Positions 23,268 through 32,900 of a stretch of DNA of 64,000 nt are shown piece after piece; within the stretch, counting starts at the first letter, position 1; every line of letters starts with the position of its first letter. Source of the DNA: Wyeomyia smithii (Eukaryota; Arthropoda; Insecta; Diptera; Culicidae); contig NC_073694.1 of NCBI RefSeq assembly GCF_029784165.1, positions 159,953,495 to 160,017,494 of the forward strand, read 5' to 3'. Position numbers and translations under genes: made by a program. The notes beneath the pieces are model-generated. The model saw only the letters and a list, made by a program, of their open reading frames with translations, had not been told where the DNA came from and searched no databases.

Positions 23268-24278
23268 ATGGATGTAGATCCCTCGCCTCCCGTGCCACCA
23301 TCCCCGAACCCCCCTGACCCTGACCCTTCTGTTACCCCCTCCCCTGTTCATTCTCCAGTCCCCCCTCGCCCCAGGCTTTACCCGGACGGATCTCAACAGG
23401 GCAGCTATACTGTTTATTTTCGTCCAAAGGCAGGAGTGAATTCAAAGCGATTAAGCATACTGCAAATTTCTAAAGACCTGACGAAGGGGTACAAGGCCGT
23501 GACCGAAATTCCCAAGGTCCGACCTAACAAGCTCCGTGTCGTGGTCAGTGATCTGGCACAGGCCAATGCTATCGCTTGCTCTGAGCTCTACACACGCGAA
23601 TATCGCGTGTACATACCCGCACGAGACGTGGAGATCAGAGGTGTCATAACCGATTCGAGTCTGTCCGTCGAGTGTATTTTGCAAAGTGCTAAAGGGTGTT
23701 TCAAGAATAGCACATGTCCCGATGTGAAGGTGCTCGACTGCAAGCATAACATCGAACCCCTTTGATCTGTTGTCCTCTGATGAAACCGATTCTGACGATT
23801 CACCAGCGGGAACATCTTATGCCAATCCTGGGGAGTCTAGAGGAAAAATGTTTCTTCTCCTAAACTTCCCCGTAAAGGTCCTAAGATTTCCCAAAGTGTA
23901 ATGAAAAGTACGAGCAAACCAAACAGTGCTGCGGAAAAACCGAAGCAAACTCCTCCTGGGCTTGCAAAATTAAAGTCCCAGAAGGAGTTCCCAGCACTGC
24001 CAGGAACATCTAAAACCCCAGTTGTTCCTTTTGCACATCCAGTTGATGAAACAAACTCTGGATTAGTGAAATTTTCTGACATTGTGAACTGGATTTTTGA
24101 AAATTTCAATGTACCAGATCCAATTAAAATTTTTCTTACAGCATTCCTTCCAACAGTTAGATCATTTTTGAAGCAGTTGACTGCCCAATGGCCCCTCCTT
24201 GCAGCGATTGTATCCTTCGATGCCAAATTCAACTGCGTATATGAAGGATTATATCTCTGTCTGACAGTGGAATTGTAG
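23268..24278 (+). pseudogene. ORF1 (gag-like) of I element, zinc knuckles deleted
   Basis: The frame opens at 23268 (MDVDPSPPVPPSPNPPDPDP) with a Pro-rich head. The RNA-binding-type domain follows: YTVYFRPKAGVNSKRLSILQ, then YRVYIPARDVEIRGVI, at residues about 47-127. It stops at 23763-23765, soon after VKVLDC. The C-terminal part resumes after a gap: DETDSDDSPAG near 23790, then the frame at 23901-24278 with KSQKEFPALPGTSKTP. The CCHC zinc-knuckle block expected between these is absent, so an internal deletion joins the two parts near 23750-23765. The last codons overlap the start of ORF2. Confidence 0.8.
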
Positions 24279-27200
24279 AAGTATTTTACCAAAAATTGAT
24301 TCGTTTAAAGTTTTGATAAATAAAAACAAATGCGATGCATTTTCCCTTTGTGAAACTTGGCTTACTTCAAATATTGATCTCAACTTCCATGATTTTAATA
24401 TTATTCGCCTTGATCGAGGCACCCCATATGGAGGAGTACTTTTAGGGATTAAAAAGTGCTATTCTTTCTATCGTATTAACCTCCCCTCGATTCCAGGCAT
24501 CGAAGTTGTCGCATGACAAATGACAATACAAGGTAAAGAGCTTTGTATTGCCTCAATATATATTCCTCCCAGAGCACAGGTTGGGCAACGGTTGCTCTTT
24601 GATTTAATAGAACTTCTTCCCTCGCCACGTTTGATTTTGAGAGACTTCAACTCTCATGGTGTGGCTTGGGGTTCCCCCTACAATGATAACCGCTCCTCTT
24701 TAATTTATAACCTTTGCGATGACTTCGACATGACTATTTTAAACAACGGTGAAATGACACGTATCCCGAAACCTCCAGCGCGCCCAAGCGCTCTGGATCT
24801 ATCCTTATGTTCGACGTCGCTACGGTTGGATTGCACATGGAAGGTGATCCTCGATCCTCACGGTAGCGACCATCTGCCTATTCTTATTTCAATTACTAAC
24901 GGTTCAACTCGCATGCGACCAATTGACATTCCGTATGACCTCACACGGAATGTCGATTTGAAGTTATACGAGGAAATGATTTCAAAAGCGGTCGAGTCGA
25001 TTCAACATCATCCACCACTTGAAGAATACAACCTCCTCGCGGGCTTGGTTCTCGACGCCGCGTTGCAAGCCCAAACGAAGAAATATCCCGGCGTAACGAT
25101 CAAAGAACGGCCTCCCACTCCGTGGTGGGACCAAGAGTGCTCCGGTGTCTACACGCAAAGATCCGACGCGTTTTTGGCCTTCCAGAAGGGAGGTATACCT
25201 GGCGACTATTTACGATATTCGGAGCTTGATACCAAGCTTAAAAGTTTGGCTAAAGCAAAGAAACGCGGATATTGGCGTCGGTTCGTGAACGAGACGTCTA
25301 GGGAGACATCGATGAGCACTCTTTGGAACACAGCCCGAAGAATGCGGAATCGCGTAACGGTCAACGCAGGCGAGGAGTCTTCAAGTCGGTGGATATTTGA
25401 TTTTGCCAGGAAAGTATGTCCGGACTCTGTTCCTGAGCAAAACATTGTTCGCGATGCGTCTCCGGGCCACGACGCGATAGAATCACCTTTGACGATGGCA
25501 GAATTTTCAGTTGCCCTCCTGTCCTGTAACAATAACGCGCCTGGGTTAGATAGAATCAAATTCAACTTGTTGAAGAATCTACCCGGCAATGCCAAGAGCC
25601 GCTTGTTGAACTTGTTCAATAAGTTCCTGGAGCAAAACATTGTACCGCAGGATTGGAGGCAAGTGAAGGTGATCGCCATCCAAAAACCAGGGAAACCAGC
25701 TTCTGATCACAACTCTTATAGGCCGATTGCTATGCTATCCTGTATCCGGAAATTGATGGAAAAAATGATACTCCGTCGTTTAGACCATTGGGTCGAATCA
25801 AATGGCCTACTATCGGATACTCAATTTGGCTTCCGCCGTGCCAAAGGGACGAATGATTGTCTTGCGTTGCTTTCAACAGATATTCAGTTGGCGTATGCTC
25901 GCAAAGAACAAATGGCGTCTGCGTTCTTGGACATTAAGGGGGCTTTTGATTCCGTTTCTATTGACATTCTTTCGGGTAAACTTCACCGACAAGGATTTTC
26001 TCCAATTTTGAACAATTTTTTGCACAATTTGTTGTCCGAAAAGCACATGCATTTTACGCACGGCGATTTGGCAACTTTTCGCATTAGCTACATGGGTCTT
26101 CCCCAGGGCTCATGTTTAAGCCCCCTTCTTTACAACTTTTATGTAAATGACATCGACGAATGTCTGGCAAATTCATGCACGATAAGAAAACTTGCAGACG
26201 ACAGTGTAATCTCTGTTACAGGAGCCAAAGCTGCCGATTTGCAAGGACCATTGCAAGATACCTTGGACAATTTGTCTGCTTGGGCTTTACAGCTAGGTAT
26301 CGAATTCTCTCCGGAGAAGACTGAGATAGTAGTTTTTTCTAGGAAGCATGAACCTGCTCAGCTTCAAACACAATTATTGGGTAAAACGATTTCTCAGGTT
26401 TTGGTACACAAATATCTTGGTGTCTGGTTTGACTCTAAAGGCACCTGGGGTTGTTACGTGAGGTATCTGATGAAAAAATGTCAAAAAAGGCACCTGGGGT
26501 TGTCACGTGAGGTATCTGATGAAAAAATGTCAACAAAGAGTGAATTTTCTTCGTACAATAACCGGACAATGGTGGGGTGCCCACCCAGGAGACCTAATAA
26601 GGCTTTACCAAACAACGATACTGTCTGTTATTGAGTACGAGTGTTTCTGCTTCCGCTCCGCAGCAAACACACATTTGATCAAACTGGAGCGAATACAATA
26701 TCGTTGTTTGCGTATCGCCTTGGGTTGCATGCAGTCGACCCATACGATGAGTTTGGAGGTCTTAGCTGGAGTACTACCATTGAAAAACCGCTTCTGGAGC
26801 CTGTCTTCTCGTATTCTTATCAAATGTGAGGTCTTGAACCGTCCCGTGATTGAAAGTTTTGAAAGGTTAATCGAACTTAATTCTCAAACCCGTTTTTTGA
26901 CATTGTATTTCAATCACATGTCCCAAAATATTAACCCTTCTTCGAATATTCCAAATCGTGTCGACTTATCAAATACTTCTGATTCTTCTGTGTTTTCCGA
27001 TACATCCATGATAGAAGAAACTCGTGGAATCCCGGATCATTTACGCGTGCAGCAGATCCCAAAATTTTTTTTCCAATAAATATCGAATCATCAACTGCGA
27101 CAATATGTTCTACACTGACGGATCACTTCTTGATGGGTCCACTGGCTTCGGTATTTTCAATAACAATTTAACTGTCTCCCATAAGCTCGATAATCCTGCT

Positions 27201-27904
27201 TCTGTTTACGTCGCAGAATTAGCTGCAATTCAGTACACCCTAGGGATTATCAAAAAAATGCCCACGGACCATTATTCATCTTTACGGACAGTCTCAGTTC
27301 CATTGAGGCTCTCCGATCGATGAAAGATGTTAAGCACTCTTCGTATTTCCTGGGGAAAATACGGGAACATCTGAGTGCTTTATCCGAAAAATCTACTCAG
27401 ATTACCTTAGCGTGGGTCCCTTCTCACTACTCGATACCGGGCAATGAGAAAGCGGGTTCTTTGGCTAAGGTGGGCGCAACAAACGGTGATATTTATGACA
27501 GACCAATTGGCTTTAATGAATTTTTCGCATTTGTACGTCAGAATACGATCATCAGTTAGCAAAATTCTTGGACCAAGGGGGAACTGGGAAGGTGGTTACA
27601 TTCCATAATCCCCAAGGTATCGACGAACCCGTGGTTCAAGGGGTTGGATGTAGGTCGGGATTTCATTTGCGTGATGTCCCGGCTTATGTCCAATCCTTAT
27701 AGTCTTGACGCGCATCTCCGTCGTGTTGGGCTCGGGGAAAGTGGTATCTGTGCCTGTGGTGAAGGTTATCACGACATAGAGCACGTTGTCTGGTCATGCC
27801 CTGTACACCGTGACGCCAGGTCTAAATTAATAGCTTCCCTGCTGTTCGCGATGTCTTGGCGAGCCGTGACCTATCCTACATGTCCCTTATATACGTTTTC
27901 CTGA
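24241..27904 (+). pseudogene. ORF2 of I element: APE-RT-RNase H
   Basis: It starts at ATG 24241 (MKDYISV, stop, QWNCRSILPKID). The endonuclease has ETWL, DFNSHGVAWGS (Arg replaces the usual Gly before it), SALDLSL and SDHLPI. RT has FLDIKGAFDSV (25924-25956), GLPQGSCLSP (26095) and LADDS (26191-26205), so the catalytic Asp residues are kept. RNase H (27110-27480) has YTDGS, AELAAI and TDS, but GNEKAGSLAK shows Gly where the last catalytic Asp is normal (27455-27457). The tail has CACGEGYHDIEHVVWSC, a CCHC motif. Lesions: TGA at 24262 and 24514, a 49-bp duplication at 26440, shifts near 27065 and 27275, and TAG at 27557. Confidence 0.9.
26440..26537 (+). repeat. 49-bp tandem duplication in ORF2
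   Basis: Two copies of a 49-bp unit starting ggcacctggggttgt lie head to tail (26440-26488 and 26489-26537), with two mismatches. Since 49 is not a multiple of three, the RT frame shifts here, and the C-terminal half continues in another frame from 26507. Confidence 0.92.
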
Positions 27905-28323
27905 AATCCATCCACGCCCCAGTTTAGTCCTATCCCCTTCCGCCTACATCCAACCAAACGACAAGAACACGTTAAGATCCCGGATCCGGAAACAGCAATC
28001 AGACCCGCACGATACTCTCAAGGCCCGAGGGAAACAACCCAATATGCCAGTCCGTAATATCTTGGCCCAGCAGCGGAACAAATTAATATGCTGCTTACCT
28101 ATGGAAATGAAAACCATCAAATAGCAAACCTGTGCCTTTAATGCAAAATATTCTAGCTTTAAGTTAGATTCAGTTTCAGCTCGTAGTCGGCAGCGAGGAT
28201 AAAAAATTTGCTTTTAGTTATTAAGATACTTTAGAAAGTAAGCTACTAGATATAATTGGCGCTGTTAAACATTGAATTGTATTTGTGCCGTGTCAAATAA
28301 ACTATAGATGAAGAAAAAAAAAA
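27905..28323 (+). other. 3' UTR of I element
   Basis: About 420 bp between the ORF2 stop and the 3' TSD. It ends 'gtgtcaaataaactatag', a few bases and a run of A's. The aataaa-like string near the end may act as a polyadenylation signal; the family normally ends in short A-rich repeats. Confidence 0.7.
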
Positions 28324-28623
28324 GATTGATGAATATGCGTCAACCTCTAACAAATACAACTTCTGCTCTACGTTGTTATGCTTGTAAAGCTACTGAACTA
28401 TCGAAGTTCAATAACATTGAAAAGATGCGGACATTGAACGTAAACGAAGACTATTTGAATTACGGAATATCTTCGCTTCATGGTTGGGTAATACTAATCA
28501 TGATAAATTCAATCATCTACCTATTTCCAGCGTTATCGATAGTTATTGATATTTTCCTCGCATTGGGATTCATTCTCCACAATGATGCCAGAACTGGAAA
28601 AAAATGAATTGGCCTTGCCATTG

Positions 28624-30151
28624 CACAATGGTCCAGAAACCGAATTCAGGGGGAAATTTGGGTCTAGAGCTCTATAGAAACATTTTAGAGAAAAACTTTC
28701 TTCTAAAAAGTGATTACATATGATAAAGCGCTCATTGAGAAATTATCAAAAATTAGGGTGACCAACATTTTCGATGCAATCAAGTATCTAACTTTTTCAT
28801 CTTTGTAGATAGAAGGAAAATTTGTTCTATAATGTTATAGCTCCATTAATTTTAAGTTACTTTGTAAAAACAAGTTTTTCTCTATCTTTGAAAACAACCG
28901 GTTTATATTGAAAAAACATATTTTACGCTCTAACTTTTTTGTTTCAAGTTTCATCTCAAAACTGTCTTTGATCGACTTTTAGAGCTTTTCAAAAGAAACA
29001 ATTTGCAACGCTGACATCGTAAATATTTCAATTTTACTGAAAGTAATTATTATTTTTCATCAAAAAATATGCGTTTTTCATTTGTCTGTCATTCATTTTG
29101 GGGCAAACATAAAAAACATATCTTGGTCTCATTTTGAAGGGCATACTTGGCTCTATGAATGGAGGAACTTTTAGACACATGTTATTTTTTAAATTTGAGT
29201 AAATTCAATTTAAAAACAAGCCGAAAATTTCAATAATTTTATATATTATGCATATAAAAGCACCCAAATTTTTTGGTATTTTTTCTTATAACTAGACGTA
29301 ATTACCTTTTATTTGACCCAAAAAGATCGAAAATCGATCAACTGGTTCAAAAGTTATGATTTTTTTTTAAATTAAATACATCGAACACAGTCGTTTTTTA
29401 TGGTCACCCTATTTCGAAGTAGGTCACGCAAAGTGCTTCAATTGTGCTCAAAATCGCAGGGATGTATCTATGTTGAAAATAATCAAACCCGTATTGTTTC
29501 GTTGGGTTCTCAAGGGGACCAGCTCCGAAATAGGGTGACCATAAAAAACGGCTATATTCGATGTATGTTATTTAAAAAAATTCATAACTTTAGAACCAGT
29601 TGATCGATTCTCGATCTTTTTGGGTCAAATAAAAGGTAATTACGTCTAGTTATAAGAAAAAATACCAAAAAATAAATCTGGGTGCTTTTATATGCATTAT
29701 GTATAAAATTATTGAAATTTTTGTCTTTTTTTTTCAATTGAATTTACTCAAATTTAAAAATAACATATTTCTGAAAGTTCCTCCATTTATAGAGTCAGGT
29801 ATGCCCTTCAAAATGAGACCAAGAGATATTTTTTATGTTTGCCCCAAAATGAATGACATACAAATGAAAAACGCATATTTTTTTCAAAGATAGAGAAAAA
29901 TTTGATTTTACAAAGTTACTTAAAATTAATGGAGCTATAACATTATAGAACAAACTTTTCTTCTATCTACAAAGATAAAAATGTTAGATACTTGATTGCA
30001 TCGAAAATGTTGGTCACCCTAATTTTTGATAATTTATCAATTAGAGCTTTATCATATGTAACAACTTTGTAGAAGAAAGTTTTTCTCTAAAATGTTTCTA
30101 TATAGCTCTAGACCCAAATTTCCTCCTAAATTCGGTTTCTGGACCATTGTG
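28624..30151. mobile_element. foldback element with Transib-like ends (1,528 bp)
   Basis: The ends are CACAATGGTCCAGAAACC and the inverse, flanked by a perfect 5-bp TSD, cattg (28619-28623 and 30152-30156). The left arm (28624-29416) and right arm (29525-30151) are inverted copies over their whole length, joined by a 108-bp spacer. The left arm carries about 160 bp (about 28904-29064) that the right arm lacks. CACWATGR ends with a 5-bp TSD fit the Transib superfamily; no transposase is present. It lies 300 bp downstream of the I element. The ORFs at 29400 and 29699 are chance frames. Confidence 0.82.
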
Positions 30152-30363
30152 CATTGTTGAAAGAAACTTCGATGCTTGTTCGCTCTCACACGAAATCGTC
30201 TTTAAAATTGTAAGAAAATTGAGAGATAATCATTCTCGCTTACTCTAACTTGTACGGACAACGACAAGATTTCGCATGAGTGCGAATATACTTTTGAATA
30301 TTGTTCCTGTCCACAACGGAAGCAACAGTTTGTTGTTTTTCTGTATCTGGTTCTAGCTGTCAA

Positions 30364-30447
30364 GCTATCGATAGATAATTATCGATAGTATTAGGATATT
30401 TATCGATAATTATCGATAACTATTTTAGTCGATAAGTCCCATCACTA
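30364..30447 (-). repeat. atcgata cluster ending in a hAT-like terminus
   Basis: Five or six copies of TATCGATA or close forms in 70 bp, ending 'gacttatcgac...' inverted and 'tcccatcacta' (hAT-like TAGTGATGGGA end at 30447). The other end was not found, so this is a solo fragment. TATCGATA is also the DREF-type promoter motif in flies, but the repeat explanation is preferred. Confidence 0.45.
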
Positions 30448-30948
30448 GAAGTAATATTTCTATTGAAGAAAACAATTGTTGAATAAGGGAAAACTGGTGA
30501 TGAATCTGATCACAGTTATAAAAATGAAGAAAATGAAGATAATGATGATGAAGAAGAGGAGGATGATGATTGTTTTGATTTGTTATTCGTTTGTATTACC
30601 TATGTTATTTTAATTTTGATAAAAAAAAGTCATTTTTCCCCAAAATTTGGTTAACAACCCCTCAAGTTGTGCAAAAACTACGAAATCTTTTTCAGTGATA
30701 TGGACGTCCTGTGCCGATGCTTGTGGTTAAAGATCATATAATTCTATTTAATAAAAAAGTAAAAGGAAAAAATGCCAAAAAATCATTGAAAATTAGGTCT
30801 CGTCCTTTATGGACGGACCTAAATAAAAAATGGATGCCAGATTCGTGTTAAGCACCCCAAAACTATGTTAAAACCATATATTTGTCGCATTTATCGACAC
30901 GTTTTTTTGCTTGGCCAGCTTTTGTATGAAGTCGCCCCACTGTGCATT

Positions 30949-31307
30949 TAGTGCTGGGACTATCCGGATTTAGATATTCGGATATCCGGCCTCGGATATC
31001 CAACAAATATCCAAAATCCAGATCAACCGGATGTGCGGATATTATCCGACAGGATATCTGGGTTTTCGGATAGTCGGATATCCGGATTTTATATCCGAAC
31101 AAAGTTTAATGAAACTTACTTACATAAATAGTCACGAGGGGGTGAGGGGTTGTGGAAAAAGACATTTTTCGCGTTACATTTTATTTAAATGGCCTTGGAA
31201 AGATGGAAAAAAATTCGGATATCCGAGTAGTATTCGTTTACCTATCCGTGATCCGAGCTTCGGATAACCGGATCATCAATATATCCGGTTAAAAGTCCCA
31301 GCACGAT
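30949..31307. mobile_element. hAT MITE (359 bp), atatccgga-rich
   Basis: The ends are TAGTGCTGGGACT and, inverted, near-identical AGTCCCAGCACGAT. An 8-bp TSD, tgtgcatt, is at 30941-30948 and 31308-31315. More than ten copies of 'ggatatccg' or parts fill the subterminal regions, a usual feature of hAT transposase binding sites. It inserted at the right edge of the Transib-like element (21982-30944), and its TSD duplicates the last bases of that element. Confidence 0.85.
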
Positions 31308-31315
31308 TGTGCATT

Positions 31316-31620
31316 CTCTCATCATGGGTGATGAGACTTGACTACGTCAAGACGGACTGCCGGCAGTCTTCGAGGCTACTGTTCTTCACTGCCCAACACA
31401 AGTTCGATGTTACGGAAAAAGTAAAGAAGCAAAAACTTTCGAATTAAAACCTATCGAAAAATACTGGGCTATATGAAGGAGGTACTACGAAAGCATCCCA
31501 ATGTGGTCAAATCTGAGGAGGACATGAAGGAAAAGTGGATTTCCGTACAAAAGAAGATGCAGCCAGACGTTATATAGAACCTAACGAGTGTAGTTGAACG
31601 TAAGGTGCGAGCGTACGGTG
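31316..31620 (+). pseudogene. mariner transposase C-terminal remnant
   Basis: Fragments read RLDYVKTDCRQ at the start and ELKPIEKYWAI near 31445-31475, which would hold the catalytic Glu block (ELRPIEkyW). The frame then shifts to MKEVLRKHPNVVKSEEDMKE and, after a stop, VVERKVRAY. The order agrees with the C-terminal third of DD37E-type transposases. The middle, with both catalytic Asp blocks, is partly missing. The gene is dead. Confidence 0.75.
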
Positions 31621-31759
31621 ATGGCATGAATGTAAAAATATGCCAAAAGCTTACTGGATGGTTATATTTAATTGGCTGAAGGTTTGAGAAGAATCGGTCA
31701 ACTAGGTAATTTTCTACAGCGTTTTTTCCGCGATGCAATTCGATGTGGGACACCCTTTA

Positions 31760-32275
31760 CCGATGTATGATTTTAGCACCGACACCGATTGAAGATACGT
31801 TGGCAGCTGGGGATTGTAGTGGGTCAGCATCTGCGGAGATATCAGCAATAGTAGTTGCCAGCTCCTAAATACGGTCTAAGCAACGGTAGACCGGTTGGTG
31901 GTGGCTTGTTAGAAATGGCGGCGACCTTGTCTGGATCCGGTCGGATGCCATCGCTATCCAAGATAGCCATCGCTATCCAAGATTGTCCCAGATAGTTGAT
32001 TTGGCGCATGTAACGGTGAATCCGTGTCCCGGATACGAATAACCCGCCACCCACCCAGACTTCGTCCATGTGCTTTCAAGTTCAGCAAACATTGCGTCAA
32101 TCAGTTACTGAAATGCCCCCGAAGCTGATTTAATGCCAGGAGACAAACAGGTGAACTGATAGCGCCCCTTGTAAAGTTTTGTCAGCTTTTATCGTCCTGA
32201 ACCTGAAGGTAAGTTATCAAAGAGATCGAGATGAATGTAGCAGCGACACCCCGACATTTCCGCAAAAATATCTTT
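31760..32275 (-). pseudogene. Ty3/gypsy pol remnant: RT part
   Basis: Minus-strand reading, with shifts, gives YIHLDL near 32230, KGRYQFTCLSPGIKSA near 32140, and then the open frame 32069-31842 with INYLGQSWIA, SDGIRPDPDKVAAI and LRPYLGAGNYY. These are RT blocks from DLsDAY to the connection domain of Ty3/gypsy pol, in order. At 31790 it reads IGVGAKIIHR, the start of the RNase H, cut by the mariner TA target at 31758. The catalytic YLDD block is not readable. The RNase H continues at 21476 downward. Confidence 0.75.
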
Positions 32276-32509
32276 AATTGGCAGTAACAGTATATCAACT
32301 CGGCTCCAGGATGTCGTTCAAAGAATTTCGCGAATCCATCCAATCCAATGGACAAGTTTTAGCACTCCAAGTGGTTGAAGTCCTTAGATTTGCTCTTCAA
32401 CGTCTCCAGTTGACTGTGTTAACAGAGACCTCCTTGGTCGACTTCTGGTTCCGTGTGTTCTTCTTTGCGTTGTCGGATGTTGATTTTCCAGAGAAGCAAC
32501 CTCGATATT

Positions 32510-32900
32510 GATGATCCCGAAACTGGCAGTCCATTGAATAGTGCATTTCTCCACACGACCAGTACGGAAAACGTGACTTAGAGTAGAACCAGACCCGCAG
32601 CAGCCGATGAATGACGAAACGGCTTAAAAGGTTTGTCAGAGTTGTGCTCCACAGCTCGACCTGTTGATGAGGGTTTTTCTACCAGCATAGTGTCGTTCTT
32701 TAGGTTCGTCTGGGCTCTGCAGCCCTCTACGATCTTTGCCTATGTTACATCTGATAAACCTTGCTGATCAGCCGCATCTCAATATCGGAGTTTTCCGGAA
32801 ACTTGAAGCCACAGACATAAACTAGGCACCTAAATTGCTTTTCAGATAGATCGGCAACACAATCGCGGTTTATCTTGCAGGATCATTACACTCTGTATTA
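32510..32900 (-). pseudogene. Ty3/gypsy gag remnant
   Basis: At about 32755-32870 the minus strand reads ADLSEKQFRCLVYVCGFKFP followed by EMRLISKVYQ, resembling capsid-region sequence of mag-like gypsy elements ('l...f.clvfv.Gl......i..rLl...'). At 32522-32566 it reads PYWSCGEMHYSMDC, a C-x2-C-x3-H-x4-C-type zinc knuckle with one Cys partly displaced by a shift. Gag lies upstream of the RT part, in the same orientation. The protease region between could not be read. Confidence 0.6.

Larger units (their letters stand above)
22804..28323 (+). mobile_element. I-clade non-LTR retrotransposon, full-length, dead
   Basis: A 10-bp TSD, gattgatgaa, is found at 22794-22803 and again at 28324-28333, right after a short A run. 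This fixes both ends and gives a 5,520-bp element. In order it holds a 5' UTR with repeats, ORF1, an APE endonuclease, reverse transcriptase, RNase H and a C-terminal CCHC motif, then a 3' UTR ending near 'aataaactatagatgaag' and A's. The RNase H domain and ORF1 style place it in the I clade; it resembles MosquI of Aedes, named from memory. At least eight lesions are visible, so it is not active. Confidence 0.9.
21982..30944. mobile_element. Transib-like element, filled by later insertions
   Basis: The ends are CACAGTGGGG at the left and the inverse CCCCACTGTG at the right, with a shared 'gctggcca' further in. Flanks are cattg on the left and catt plus one mismatch on the right. A CACWRTG end with a 5-bp TSD suggests Transib, whose ends resemble the V(D)J heptamer. 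The element lies inside the mariner and holds the I-clade element (22804-28323) and the foldback (28624-30151). No transposase could be read in the remaining about 1.9 kb. The short TIR and imperfect TSD make this less certain than the inner elements. Confidence 0.55.
21477..31757 (+). mobile_element. mariner (DD37E-type) split by later insertions
   Basis: The left end begins AAGAGTGTATTACATC and the right end is the inverse, with long shared TIRs. Both contain 'cactgtagaaaattacct' (left) or the matching 'cgctgtagaaaattacct' (right, inverted). TA dinucleotides flank it at 21475-21476 and 31758-31759. The N-terminal part of a transposase lies at about 21755-21910 and the C-terminal part at 31316-31620, both on the plus strand, so they are two halves of one element. 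The intervening 9 kb is later insertions. Mariner itself would be only about 0.9-1.3 kb. Confidence 0.85.

Noticed and set aside
23094..23396. 100-codon minus-strand ORF rich in Arg and Gly
   Set aside because: Lies antisense to the 14-bp repeat and Pro-rich start of ORF1; composition follows the repeat.
25206..25679. 157-codon minus-strand ORF
   Set aside because: Antisense shadow of the retrotransposon ORF2.
30364..30447. DREF-type promoter from TATCGATA repeats
   Set aside because: The cluster ends in a hAT-like terminus and no gene follows.
30530..30580. Acidic coding exon (DEEEEDDD)
   Set aside because: A simple purine-rich repeat; no open frame of length and no splice signals.
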